A DNA stretch of 40,809 nt from Bacillota bacterium (GCA_019422105.1 JAHZDZ010000007.1:1-40809); one strand, 5' to 3'; positions 16,471-25,623 are shown, counted from the stretch's first letter. Numbers and translations: made by a program. The notes: a model not told the origin generated them from the sequence alone.

Positions 16471-17161
16471 CCGGGCTGTCAATAAAACTATTTAATCAAT
16501 AAATAGGGTTTGGGGTGTAGCGCCCCGAGTGGAATCCGCAAGAAAAGCAAACCGAAAGAGTCATCCGGCGGCGAAGTCGTACCCATTGAGAATTTATGAA
16601 CAAGGAACGAAAAGAGAAGCGCAGCAGCCGGAGGCTGTTTCCCCCAAGGGGAAATTCCTGACAGCCGGGGCTTTTCCCATTTGACGGTTTTCCACAAATG
16701 ATATTTGTGTGAAACCGTCAGGCAATGACCGACATATAAGATCAAGACGATTTACAATCGAAAGCGTACTTGCAATGCCTTGCAGTTCAGTTAGCCTGTA
16801 TCCTTCACTGAACTGCATGAGCAAGTATCTGCGACGGCTTGACTTAAATGTCATTTGTCAAAAAAACAAAGCAACAGGCTTTCCAACATGGTTTAATGCG
16901 GGGCTTCAAAGTGCCGTGCCCCCTGGGCTCTCAGGGGCTCTGTTTCTAAAATCCTGCAAAAATTCACCTCAGCTATACGGAAACTTTGTATGTATGCGGC
17001 CAAGCCGACAGAGCAAAGGTTTAAATCAGACTTTTTTGACACTCTGAGCAAAGCAATTGATCCCTTTTATCTCTCCGTGCTATCCTGCGATACCTTTAAC
17101 ACTGCACAACATTAAAGAGCAAAACTATCAGTTTTATCAATGTTCCTGTATTATTTTTCTG
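16471..17161. other. 690-bp gene-free region with hairpins, probable relic or repeat
   Basis: No frame here has a ribosome site or a recognisable product. It holds an 18-bp hairpin with two mismatches (16682-16699 with 16703-16720) and a perfect 10-bp one (GCAGTTCAGT at 16782 with ACTGAACTGC at 16807). Base composition is higher in GC than the neighbouring spacers. It reads like decayed coding or repeat DNA; I cannot name the source. Confidence 0.45.
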
Positions 17162-18250
17162 CTACACTTCAAGCTTCATATCTCCAAATTGAATCCAACC
17201 CTTTTTCCGCATAAATTCGGATATTATGTAGGTTAAAACCGCCGGAAGAACAAAATGAAGCAGCAGTATCTGAAAAATCAAAACGCCATGGGAAGTGTTG
17301 GCGGACATGGTCTGCCAGGTCATAATCTGGCCCACCAGCCCGCTTGTCCCCATGCCGCCTCCGGCGGGGTTATTCTCCATCTTGAAAACCACTGTTCCAA
17401 GAGGCCCAAGTATGGCGCTGGCCAATGTTGCAGGAATCCATATGCGGGGATTTTTTACAATATTGGGTACCTGAAGCATAGAGGTGCCAATGCCCTGAGC
17501 GAATAAACCATCCCATTTATTTTCCTTAAAGCTTGCCACAGCAAAACCAATCATCTGGGTGGAGCATCCAATAGTTGCCGCACCTGCTGGAAGACCGGAA
17601 AGCCCTAAAATAATGGACAGCGCCGCAGAACTTATGGGAAGCGTCAGAGCCATACCCATGACCACTGAAATAACAATACCCATCAAAAAGGGCTGCAGCT
17701 GTGTCGCCACATTAATGGCATTTCCAAGCCACGTCATACCACTAGAGAGAGGCGGCCCAAGAATAATGCCAATGACAGAGCCGCTGAGAATTGTAAGGAA
17801 GGGCGTCAGTATAATATCTACCTTTGTCTTTCCAGCAACCAGACGTCCAATTTCCACCCCTCCCACAACCGCTAAAAATGCGCCCAGTGGGTCTCCGGGG
17901 CCTGTCAACAGTATACCGCCTGTCTCTGTGATCAAGGTTCCCTTTACAAATGCCGCCGCGTTGGCTCCTAAAAGTCCCGTGACGCCGCTTGAAAATATAA
18001 TGAGCTTCGGCGCCCCCAGAGAGTAAGCGGCGCCTATGCCGATAACCGCACCGGTACATATAGATGCCACATTGCCAATCGCCACAACTGTCGCCCCAAT
18101 GTTCCCTCCTATGAGCCCGCCTATCTGTTTGATAATCAGTCCCACAATCAGCGTGCAAAACAATCCCAGCGCCATGCCGTTTAGCCCATCAATAAAATAC
18201 CGCTTTAAAAACTTCTGCCATGTAAATCTTTTTTCTTCCCCCACTGTCAT
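17162..18250 (-). CDS. PfoR-type PTS EIIC-like membrane protein
   Basis: A 362-residue protein with about ten hydrophobic segments. It belongs to the PTS_EIIC_2/PfoR group: Gly-rich helices GMALGLFCTLIVGLIIKQIGG and the signature ILLTGPGDPLGAFLAVVGGVE. No EIIA or EIIB gene is nearby, as usual for this group, whose transport role is unproven (PfoR was named as a perfringolysin regulator). ATG 18250 has GGGAG only two bases upstream; GTG 18244 would have better spacing. The gene for a NiaR-type repressor lies 265 bases upstream on the same strand, raising the possibility of a vitamin or NAD-precursor link. Confidence 0.75.
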   Translation of the reverse strand: MTVGEEKRFTWQKFLKRYFIDGLNGMALGLFCTLIVGLIIKQIGGLIGGNIGATVVAIGNVASICTGAVIGIGAAYSLGAPKLIIFSSGVTGLLGANAAAFVKGTLITETGGILLTGPGDPLGAFLAVVGGVEIGRLVAGKTKVDIILTPFLTILSGSVIGIILGPPLSSGMTWLGNAINVATQLQPFLMGIVISVVMGMALTLPISSAALSIILGLSGLPAGAATIGCSTQMIGFAVASFKENKWDGLFAQGIGTSMLQVPNIVKNPRIWIPATLASAILGPLGTVVFKMENNPAGGGMGTSGLVGQIMTWQTMSANTSHGVLIFQILLLHFVLPAVLTYIISEFMRKKGWIQFGDMKLEV

Positions 18251-18461
18251 AACTCCCTTATCTGTTTTTTGTTGCGGTGAGCAAAATAAAAAAATCCGCT
18301 TTCCCTCTTTCCTTGACACGCTTGAAAACGTGATACTGTCCTACAGAAAAAATATGCATTTGCTGTAAATCCAGAAATCTCTGCTGTGAACATTTTTTAA
18401 TCAAATATCATCATTTCAGACAGAACAGCTTTCCAATTTTACTCAAACCGCGCGTAAAAGC

Positions 18462-18477
18462 ATATACAGCTGTATAT
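18462..18477. promoter_or_regulatory. 16-bp palindrome upstream of the PfoR-like gene
   Basis: Perfect palindrome ATATACAGCTGTATAT in the gap between the niaR-like and PfoR-like genes. Candidate operator, possibly for the adjacent repressor. Confidence 0.45.
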
Positions 18478-18514
18478 ACACATATAGACACAATAAAAGA
18501 AAGATACCACACTT

Positions 18515-19033
18515 TCACTCAAAAATCAAGTACCCGGCCCTATTCAGCTGTGCACAGATTTCATCCAGTGTTTCCTCGTCATCCGCTTCAATGATATGTA
18601 TATGTCTTCCCTTTGTGAGAGAAAGCAAAGGTTCACAGCCTGTCTCCTGAATCCGCTTCATAAACCTGCTGATATCCTTTCTGCTTTTTATGTTGAGAGA
18701 CTCCCCCAAATTACCGTAAAAAGGATGCTTAACAGAGGTAGTCAAAACGCTTCCCCCCAAATCCACAATAATCTGAAGCTCCTCCTCTATCCTCTCAGCG
18801 TCATGGCATACAAAAACCGTTCTCTTTACACGGCATGCCTTCTCCTTTTGCAGCAGGTATCCTCTTGCCGTAGATAAAATCTGGTTTCCCTCCGCTTTTA
18901 AAAGCCCTATATCCTTCACAATAATCTGTCTTGTAACTGAAAACCGGCGGGCAAGCTCCGATCCCGTTATCGGCTCCTCACTTTCCAGAAGCATTTCATA
19001 AATAGCTTTTTTCCTTTCCTCGTTTCTCATCAA
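18515..19033 (-). CDS. niaR: NiaR/NadR-type niacin-responsive repressor (HTH_11 + 3H domain)
   Basis: A 172-residue repressor. The N-terminal HTH (about 6-60: KKAIYEMLLESEEPITGSELARRFSVTRQIIVKDIGLLK) is followed by a 3H domain. H77, E85, H144 and H146 match the spacing of the metal-site residues described for the Thermotoga 3H protein. Proteins of this type repress NAD biosynthesis and niacin uptake genes when nicotinate is present. Start is TTG 19033 or the adjacent ATG 19030, with GGAGGG upstream. No nad genes lie nearby; the following PfoR-like gene could be its target. Confidence 0.85.
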   Translation of the reverse strand: MMRNEERKKAIYEMLLESEEPITGSELARRFSVTRQIIVKDIGLLKAEGNQILSTARGYLLQKEKACRVKRTVFVCHDAERIEEELQIIVDLGGSVLTTSVKHPFYGNLGESLNIKSRKDISRFMKRIQETGCEPLLSLTKGRHIHIIEADDEETLDEICAQLNRAGYLIFE

Positions 19034-19081
19034 GTACCCGCCCTCCTTTTGTAAGCTGTGGTCAGCGTGTGTTCTTCTAAT

Positions 19082-19110
19082 AAAATAAACGACTTTTTTT
19101 TATTTGTCAA
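19082..19110 (-). promoter_or_regulatory. Promoter of the niaR-like gene
   Basis: Minus strand -35 TTGACA (19110-19105), 17-bp A-rich spacer, -10 TATTTT (19087-19082). Confidence 0.7.
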
Positions 19111-19286
19111 ATATGCTTTTCACTGACCGCATAAAAGCAGGAGACAGTGCTTTCCCTGCCCACACAATGATTTTCAAAAATAAATTCGGCTGCGCTGCCA
19201 TCTATAAATATAACATACAACAATTTCAAGACTTCTCAGAAAAAGGTACGCAAAAGCCAATCGGACGGTGCAAATTAACACTCTAT

Positions 19287-19322
19287 AAAAAAAGCCCTGC
19301 CAATCATCCATTCGGCAGGGCT
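19287..19322 (-). terminator. Terminator of pgi
   Basis: Perfect 9-bp stem agccctgcc (19293-19301)/ggcagggct (19314-19322), followed on the minus strand by a run of seven T. It lies 100 bases after the pgi stop. Confidence 0.85.
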
Positions 19323-19422
19323 CTTTCCGTCGGGCAGTCCTTTTATATCAACTGATAACAACCTGAAAGAGGCTGTTTTCTCAAGGAACTTCGACAGTAT
19401 AACCATTGTTTTTTTCTGATGT

Positions 19423-20847
19423 TTAAATGATGTATCTATCCTTTTTCTCCGGCCTTGCATCCAGCTCTTCTTTTTTCTCCTCATAGCCAGGTCTTCCAAA
19501 CATGGCATAGGTGGCATTCTTACCTTCCTCAACACCCGGCTGGTCAAAAGCGTTAATGTTTAAAAGCTCTCCCGCAAAGCCTGTCGCCACCTCAAAGAAA
19601 TACAGAAGCTGTCCTAAAGTAAACTCGTTTACTTCAGGCAGCGTAATGGTCATGTTGGTCTTTCCCGCTTTCAACAAAGCGTATTCCGTCGCCATCTGTT
19701 CTACCTGTATGAGCTGATTTTGTGTAACGTCCCCCAAAAAGCCCAGGCTTGGTATATCGCCGTAAATTTTAGGGATGGTAATCGTTTCCTTGTATTTCTC
19801 AACACCTAAAAATACAACTACTTTGTCAAATGGTCCTTCCGCATAGAGTTGTACCTGGGAATGCTGATCTGTGACACCGAGAGCCTTGACAGGCGTCTGC
19901 CCTACATTGACAATGTTGCCGTCCAAATCAAATTTCTTTCCCAAAGATTCCGCCCAGAGCTGTGCGTACCAATCGGATATCAGCTTCAGGGAATCGGCGT
20001 AGGGCATCATAACAGACATATTTTTACCCTGTTCCATGGCGATATACTGCAATACCGCGTACATGTAGGCCGGATTTTCATAAAGATTCCCGTTCTGACT
20101 CATTTTATCCATAAAAGCCGCACCTTCAAGAAGCGCCTTAATATCTATGCCGCACATGGCCGCCGGAAGAAGTCCTACGGGGGTAAGCTCACTGAATCTT
20201 CCGCCAACGCCTGCCGGAATGACAAATGCTTTATACCCCTCCTCCTTAGCAATCTTAATCAGATTGCCGTTTGCCTTATCCGTGGTACAGACAATATGCT
20301 TTTTCGCTTCCTCTTTCCCAAGCTTTTCCTCCAGAAGCTCTTTGATAATCATAAACTGGGACATTGTCTCAGAGGTAGACCCGCTTTTAGAGATACAGTT
20401 AAAAAGAGATTTTGTAATATCAATTGTCTCAAAAAGATATACAAGCCTTTCGGGATCCACATTATCCGCCACATAAAATTTAGGATACCCTCTTCTTTTT
20501 TCTCTGGAAAGCTCGTTGTAATAGGGATGATTGATGGCCTGCTGTACCGCCAGCGGCCCCAAAGCGGATCCGCCGATACCCAAAACCACAAAAGCATCAA
20601 ATTCCGCTTTTACACTCTCTGCATAAGTTATAATGTCATCCACAACTTCTCCCTGATTATAGGGCAAATCCCTCCAGTCCATTTTTCCCTCGGCACGCTT
20701 TGTAATCATTGCTTTCTTTGCCTTTTCTATTTTTTCCTGTAACGCCTCAATTTCCTTTTCGCTGATACCATTATCGCCCACATATTCTGTCATCATATTG
20801 TTGAAATCCATTTTCAGCCTCATGCTGTTTTTCACTGCTTCCTCCAT
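19423..20847 (-). CDS. pgi: Glucose-6-phosphate isomerase
   Basis: A 474-residue enzyme interconverting glucose 6-phosphate and fructose 6-phosphate in glycolysis. Family motifs: VLGIGGSALG (88-97), phosphate-binding SKSGSTSET (153-161), GVGGRFSELTPVGLLPA (213-229, PGI signature 1), and GQLLYFFEVATGFAGELLNI near residue 425 (signature 2). Length and order are normal. GGAGG before the ATG. It lies 63 bases downstream of the PdaA-like gene with no terminator between, so some read-through is possible. Confidence 0.96.
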   Translation of the reverse strand: MEEAVKNSMRLKMDFNNMMTEYVGDNGISEKEIEALQEKIEKAKKAMITKRAEGKMDWRDLPYNQGEVVDDIITYAESVKAEFDAFVVLGIGGSALGPLAVQQAINHPYYNELSREKRRGYPKFYVADNVDPERLVYLFETIDITKSLFNCISKSGSTSETMSQFMIIKELLEEKLGKEEAKKHIVCTTDKANGNLIKIAKEEGYKAFVIPAGVGGRFSELTPVGLLPAAMCGIDIKALLEGAAFMDKMSQNGNLYENPAYMYAVLQYIAMEQGKNMSVMMPYADSLKLISDWYAQLWAESLGKKFDLDGNIVNVGQTPVKALGVTDQHSQVQLYAEGPFDKVVVFLGVEKYKETITIPKIYGDIPSLGFLGDVTQNQLIQVEQMATEYALLKAGKTNMTITLPEVNEFTLGQLLYFFEVATGFAGELLNINAFDQPGVEEGKNATYAMFGRPGYEEKKEELDARPEKKDRYII

Positions 20848-20910
20848 TTGTATCCCTCCAAATATTTATAGTCAGGTGCAAACGCCCCTGCTGCATTCCT
20901 AATTTATCCC

Positions 20911-21942
20911 TCAGGGCAAATCATCCAGCGTCTTGAAGGTATAGCCCTGTTCCCACAAAAAGTCTATGATTTCCGGCAGCGCCTCTGTATTGGACTGGCT
21001 GACAGCATGCAAAAGCATGATAGAGCCATTGTGATAATTGTCCTTTACCATTTGAAAGGCTCCATCCTTACCCGGCTGATTGTTGACATCCCAGTCCTGA
21101 TAAGCGTAGCTCCAAAAAATTGTCTTATAGCCCTCCGCCCATGTTTTTTCCAGCGTTCTGATGCTGTAGACGCCCTCCGGCGGCCTGAAATAAGGCGGCA
21201 TCACGTAGCCTGTTGTCTCCTCAAAGGCTGCCGCACAACCCTCAAGCTCCGCCGCTATCTCCTCATCGCTGATGGCCGTAAAATCGGGGTGGGAAACAGA
21301 GTGATTGCCTACAATGTGCCCCTCCGCAACCATCCTTCTCACAAGCTCCGGCTCACTTTCAATATAGCTCTTTGTCACAAAAAAGGCCGCCTTCACACCC
21401 TTGTCCTTCAATACGTCCAATATCTGACTGGTATACCCATTTTCATACCCCTCATCAAAGGTCAGATAAATCACCTTTTGGCTGGTGTCCCCCAGATAAT
21501 AGCCTCCGTACTGGTTGATATTGATTTCCTGCTGTGCGGAAGGGGGCGTATTGGTCTTATTTCTTTTAAACCACCAAGACTTGCGGTCATTATAACATAC
21601 CGCCGCGCTGTTTTGTGTCGGCATATTCGGTGCCTGTACAGGTGCCTCCGCCGGTTTTTCATCGGTCGCTGTTTCCTGCGGTTTTTCCGAAACTTCCTGC
21701 ATTTCCTCCGGCTCCTCGTCTTTTTCCTGTATCTGTGGTACAGCTTCCGGCTCTGTCACTTTTTCCGACTCTGTCTTTGGCAGTTCCGTTTCTTCATATT
21801 GATTTTCCGTAGAAGTCTCTGTTTCGTCCTGCTTCTGCTCCTGTGGCAAAGGCTTATTGGCAGGCTCTGTTTTCTTTGTGCAGCCCCCCAGGGGAGTTGC
21901 CATTGACATGGACGCACATAATAATAAGATTCGTAGATCCAA
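20911..21942 (-). CDS. PdaA-like polysaccharide deacetylase, predicted lipoprotein
   Basis: A 343-residue protein from TTG 21942 (GGAGG seven bases upstream; a longer TTG start at 21972 has a poorer site). A short signal peptide ends in lipobox L18-G-G-C21, so it should be lipid-anchored outside the membrane. Residues 22-150 are a Glu/Pro/Thr-rich spacer. The catalytic NodB domain follows: T-F-D163-E164-G-Y-E-N-G-Y, zinc ligands H214 and H218 (HSVSH), and FRPPEG (252-257). TFDEGYENGYT is the form seen in PdaA, which makes muramic delta-lactam for spore cortex. A sporulation role is likely. The lipoprotein tether and long acidic linker are unusual. Confidence 0.8.
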   Translation of the reverse strand: MDLRILLLCASMSMATPLGGCTKKTEPANKPLPQEQKQDETETSTENQYEETELPKTESEKVTEPEAVPQIQEKDEEPEEMQEVSEKPQETATDEKPAEAPVQAPNMPTQNSAAVCYNDRKSWWFKRNKTNTPPSAQQEININQYGGYYLGDTSQKVIYLTFDEGYENGYTSQILDVLKDKGVKAAFFVTKSYIESEPELVRRMVAEGHIVGNHSVSHPDFTAISDEEIAAELEGCAAAFEETTGYVMPPYFRPPEGVYSIRTLEKTWAEGYKTIFWSYAYQDWDVNNQPGKDGAFQMVKDNYHNGSIMLLHAVSQSNTEALPEIIDFLWEQGYTFKTLDDLP

Positions 21943-22101
21943 TTCCAGCCCTCCTTCCAGTACTGTCTCCAAATGCTTTCCTTATATTACATTCTATATT
22001 ATTTCAAAATTTCCTGTCTCTCCTATTATTATTTTCTTTATTATAGCATTAATTTTTACCAGTCACCTGGTTATTCACAAAAAATTAAGGTTTCCTTATG
22101 T

Positions 22102-22124
22102 AAAAAGGCGGAAAATATTCCGCC
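22102..22124 (-). terminator. Terminator of the 2-oxoacid oxidoreductase operon
   Basis: Stem ggcggaa (22107-22113)/ttccgcc (22118-22124). On the minus strand it is followed by TTTTT. Confidence 0.75.
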
Positions 22125-22134
22125 TCAGTGTATC

Positions 22135-22275
22135 AAACCATGGACGCTGTCCATACCTGCAAGCCTTTGAAAAGGCTTGAGCGAAACTTTGCTTAAAATG
22201 AAGCAAAATTTTTTGATAAAGTTTTTATCAGGCTTTTTTCAAAAAGCCGGCGGGTGTGGGCCGCACTCACGATTT
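22135..22275. repeat. Dispersed hairpin repeat, AAGCCTTT type
   Basis: Contains AAGCCTTT-GA-AAAGGCTT (22161-22178) and GATAAAGTTTTTATCAGGC, then an Ala/Gly-like GC-rich end. Related stretches occur at about 25725-25815 and 40560-40809. Repeats of this style (fragments of an A/T-rich hairpin followed by GGCGGG and GTGTGG) are common in Clostridial intergenic DNA. Confidence 0.5.
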
Positions 22276-22292
22276 AAAAAGTTTATTGTCAT

Positions 22293-24524
22293 CTACAGAA
22301 GCTGGCTTTTATCTCTTTCCTTCAGCCTGTCCCATCTTCTGTCAATCTCCTGCTGGATACTTGCCACCACATCATCATATTTTCCGTTTACTAAATGCTT
22401 CGTCCTGCCCATCATCTTCAGCCAGTCCGCCGCCGGTATTTTTTTGTTTCCCGATTCCGGATTATAATTGATTTTTGTCTTGCCGTTTTCAATCTCATAG
22501 AGCGGAAAATAGCAGCAGTCCACACCCGCCTGTATGACGTTTCGTTCAAAGCGCGGGTTATCTCCCCAGTTTAACGGGCAGGCGGAAAGGGCTTTCAGAT
22601 AGGCCATACCAAACTCATCCGCATAGGCCTGTGCCTTGGACGCCTTTTTGATAAAATCAAGAGGATTGCACTCCGCCACTGTCGCTACATAAGGGATATT
22701 GGTGGCCGCCATTATCTGAGGGGTATCCTTATGGAAAAAGGTTTTTCCATACTGTGTCTTCCCTAAGTGAGAGGTGGAGCTCTTCGCTCCCTTAGGCGTA
22801 GAATAAGAAAGCTGATAGCCTGTATTCATATAGCCGCCGTTGTCATATTCCATAAGAATCAGGTTATTGTTTCTGAGCGCCGTGCCAAGGGCGCTTCCCA
22901 TGCCAATATCCATACCGCCGTCGCCGCTTATCATGACAAAAGTAATTTTCCCTTTTGGAAGCTCGCCTCTTCTCTGCCTCTCGTGGTACATTTCCACAAG
23001 CCCCGCCAGAGTGGCCGCTCCATTTTGAAAAAGATTATGGATATAGGGCACCTTGAAGGCTGTTTTTGGATAGGCCGTTGTCACAACCATACCGCAGCCT
23101 GTCTGAAAGAGCAGCACAATGTTCCCTTCTATGCCCTTCAGCAGCAGATTGACATTGACAGGAATACCGCAGCCGGGGCAGGCGCCGTGTCCCGGGGCAA
23201 GTCTTTTGGGCATTTTGGTGGATTCATTAATTTTACCGCCTGTGACCTTCATTTCGCCCTTTTCACTGTCATACTCACAGCTTGTCACATCAGGCGCCGC
23301 TTCCTCTTTTGAAATCGGGTTAAAATACTGCTTCATATCGAAACCGATATTTCCCTCGTATACGCCCACATATCCAAACTTTTCTCCGCAGCACCCCTTA
23401 AGGCCCTCCTCATAAAGCTGTAAGGCATCCTCCAGGTAGAAATCTTTGCCGCCAAGGCCGTAAATACGGCTTAAAACTTTCGCCTGACTTCCATATTCCT
23501 GCAAGAGTGCTTTTATTTCCAGTGACATGTTGCCTCCCTCAGCGCCGTAGCTGTCCTGCCTGTCGCAGACGATAACTGTCTTTGCGCTTTTGAGTGAGTT
23601 GTAAAGCGTCTCCTTCGGGAAAGGCCGCAGAACGTGACTTGTCACTACCCCCACCTTTTTGCCTTCCAGACGGAGCTTGTCCGCCGCCACTTTCGCAGTA
23701 TGAAAGCTTGAACCCAGTATAAAGAGTATAACCTCGGCGTCCTCCGCCTTGTAACTGCTGCTTTGGCGGTAGCTTCTCTCAGATAATTTTGAATATTCCT
23801 CCAAAACCTCTTCAATAACACTCTTTGCCTCCTCCATAGCTAAATGAAGCTGGTATTTGTTATTGATTAGGTCAGGCTCATTCATATAAGAACCGATAGA
23901 CACGGGAGTTTCCACATTCAAAGCACTATAAGGACTGTGATATTCCCCCACAAAATCCTGAACTGTTTTATCTTCCTCAAAAACATAAGCCTTTCTTTTC
24001 TGATGGCTGGTAAAAAAGCCGTCAAAGGCCACAATCACGGGAAGCATAACTTTTTCCGCTATTTTAAGTGCGCAGATATTAAAGTCATAAACCTCCTGGG
24101 GCGAGGTGGCAAATAAAATAATCCATCCGCTGTTGAGGCAGTACATAATGTCGCTGTGGTCGCCCTTAATATCCAGAGGACCGCTGACAGCGCGGCACGC
24201 CACATTCATAACCATAGGGAAACGGGTTCCTGACTGTACCGGAAGCTGTTCCAGGGCATAGAGAAGGCCGTTTGCGCTGGTTGCGTTAAACACCCTGCCT
24301 CCTCCTGTAGAGGCACCATAGCAGATACCCGCCGCGCTGTGCTCTCCTTCCGCCGGAATCATAACAATCTCGTGTTCCCCCTCCGCCTTCAGTAAATCCA
24401 GCTGCTCCGCAATCTGGGTAGAAGGTGTAATGGGATAATAGCCCATAACATGATAATTAATCTGTTTCGCCGCATAAGCCGCCAGCTCATTGCCGCTGTC
24501 ATACAAAATCTTTTGTCTGGCCAT
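22293..24524 (-). CDS. 2-oxoacid:ferredoxin oxidoreductase, fused alpha and beta subunits
   Basis: A 743-residue TPP enzyme from ATG 24524 (AAAAGGAGG upstream). Residues 1-395 are the alpha subunit (GYYPITPSTQIAEQ at 28-41, then domain II with the VLRPFPKE segment). Residues 441-743 are the beta subunit with cluster cysteines C449, C452, C477 and probably C649, and TPP motif GDGGMDIGMG (534-543) with N562. A non-conserved linker joins them. Oxidises a 2-oxoacid with CoA to acyl-CoA, CO2 and reduced ferredoxin. Pyruvate is most likely, but branched or keto-acid substrates cannot be excluded. It follows the gamma-delta gene with a one-base gap. Confidence 0.9.
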   Translation of the reverse strand: MARQKILYDSGNELAAYAAKQINYHVMGYYPITPSTQIAEQLDLLKAEGEHEIVMIPAEGEHSAAGICYGASTGGGRVFNATSANGLLYALEQLPVQSGTRFPMVMNVACRAVSGPLDIKGDHSDIMYCLNSGWIILFATSPQEVYDFNICALKIAEKVMLPVIVAFDGFFTSHQKRKAYVFEEDKTVQDFVGEYHSPYSALNVETPVSIGSYMNEPDLINNKYQLHLAMEEAKSVIEEVLEEYSKLSERSYRQSSSYKAEDAEVILFILGSSFHTAKVAADKLRLEGKKVGVVTSHVLRPFPKETLYNSLKSAKTVIVCDRQDSYGAEGGNMSLEIKALLQEYGSQAKVLSRIYGLGGKDFYLEDALQLYEEGLKGCCGEKFGYVGVYEGNIGFDMKQYFNPISKEEAAPDVTSCEYDSEKGEMKVTGGKINESTKMPKRLAPGHGACPGCGIPVNVNLLLKGIEGNIVLLFQTGCGMVVTTAYPKTAFKVPYIHNLFQNGAATLAGLVEMYHERQRRGELPKGKITFVMISGDGGMDIGMGSALGTALRNNNLILMEYDNGGYMNTGYQLSYSTPKGAKSSTSHLGKTQYGKTFFHKDTPQIMAATNIPYVATVAECNPLDFIKKASKAQAYADEFGMAYLKALSACPLNWGDNPRFERNVIQAGVDCCYFPLYEIENGKTKINYNPESGNKKIPAADWLKMMGRTKHLVNGKYDDVVASIQQEIDRRWDRLKERDKSQLL

Positions 24525-24525
24525 T

Positions 24526-25623
24526 TTATCTGACCTCCTTTTCATTGACATGTTTTTCCTCTGAGAAGGATTCACTGGTGACCCAGGAGTTGGCGCCTAC
24601 CTCGTCAAAATCCATATGTTCCACTATCAGGTCCTTATTTCTCACATGCATGCTGCTGACATCATAGTCCCGTTCAAGTCCTTCCACCAGGGCATTTGTA
24701 GGACAAATTTCAACACACCTCAGGCAGCCCTTGCAGTGCTTGTAGTCAGGGCCCGCGTTAACCATGGCCTTTTTGCCTCTATACTCACCCTCTACAAACT
24801 GGTACACCATATCAGGGCAGGTGGTATCGCACAGGCCGCAGTTGATACATTTTTCTTTGATAAAAACCGGAATATAGCCCTCACGGCTGCCGGAAACGTC
24901 ATTTGACACAGTGGAACCAAACAGAGGGTTTACACCGCCAATCGGCGCGTTTTTGTAGCCCCAGTTTCCTTTCAGCTCCTCGTACTGCTGATAGGAGTAT
25001 TTTCCATCATCGGCAATAAACTGGGATTTCACGCTTTCGTAGCCGCCCATAATACCGGCCACATTGCTCTCCACAAGCTTCGGATATTTTTTCCCCATAG
25101 TGTCCTTTACCATGTCAATTACCCTGTCTATGGGAATAAAACCGCTTACCTTTGCGATTGCCCCAAGCATAACCATGTTGATTCGTGTGTTTTTCTCCAT
25201 GGCAATTTTCAGAGCGTCAACACATGCCATTTCACAGGCAGCAATTTTCAGCTTATCCCGCATTTCCTCCGGTGTTTTTGAGGTATTGACAACAACCTTT
25301 GTTTTCTCTCCGACACCGGCAATGACATCCTGTTTTCCTGCCAGGTTTTCATGAAAAAGGCCCAGTATGTGCGGCTTTTCTATGGGGCTGTTTAAGCGGA
25401 TATCAAGAGACGGATCGCTCCAGCGTATAAATGCCTTCACAGGCGATCCCCGTTTTTCAGATCCATAGCTTGAAAAGCTGACAGAGTTTAGACCCAGATA
25501 GTTAGCTCCCAGCTCTCCCATAAGCTTGCCGCCCAGGTTTGCGCCAAGACCGCCGATACTTTCAAGTCTTATTTCAAAATATCCGTTCTCGTTGCAAACA
25601 GGCAGCGCAACACTTTTTTCCAT
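24526..25623 (-). CDS. 2-oxoacid:ferredoxin oxidoreductase, fused gamma and delta subunits
   Basis: A 365-residue protein from ATG 25623 (GGAGG upstream). Residues 15-195 are the gamma subunit (IGGLGANLGGKLMGE, binding CoA). Residues 250-315 are the delta-type ferredoxin with two 4Fe-4S sites: C259-x2-C262-x2-C265-x3-C269 and C297-x2-C300-x2-C303-x3-C307. It passes electrons from the TPP site to soluble ferredoxin. It is encoded first, directly before the alpha-beta fusion. The usual four subunits are thus carried on two chains. Confidence 0.9.
   Translation of the reverse strand: MEKSVALPVCNENGYFEIRLESIGGLGANLGGKLMGELGANYLGLNSVSFSSYGSEKRGSPVKAFIRWSDPSLDIRLNSPIEKPHILGLFHENLAGKQDVIAGVGEKTKVVVNTSKTPEEMRDKLKIAACEMACVDALKIAMEKNTRINMVMLGAIAKVSGFIPIDRVIDMVKDTMGKKYPKLVESNVAGIMGGYESVKSQFIADDGKYSYQQYEELKGNWGYKNAPIGGVNPLFGSTVSNDVSGSREGYIPVFIKEKCINCGLCDTTCPDMVYQFVEGEYRGKKAMVNAGPDYKHCKGCLRCVEICPTNALVEGLERDYDVSSMHVRNKDLIVEHMDFDEVGANSWVTSESFSEEKHVNEKEVR

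Larger units (their letters stand above)
21943..22292. other. Intergenic region with terminator and repeat
   Basis: No gene. It contains the terminator of the oxidoreductase operon (22107-22124) and a dispersed hairpin repeat (22135-22275). Confidence 0.5.

Noticed and set aside
16594..16854. 86-codon minus-strand frame in the gene-free island
   Set aside because: No ribosome site; runs through the 18-bp hairpin, so coding is unlikely.
19104..19355. 83-codon plus-strand frame between niaR and pgi
   Set aside because: Reads through the niaR promoter and the pgi terminator; no ribosome site.
19849..20742. Long open frame of 297 codons on the plus strand opposite pgi
   Set aside because: It lies wholly antisense to a well-conserved enzyme gene, has no ribosome site and no recognisable product.
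21007..21906. 299-codon plus-strand frame opposite the PdaA-like gene
   Set aside because: Antisense to the deacetylase; repetitive Arg/Leu/Phe composition arises from the Glu/Pro-rich linker read backwards.
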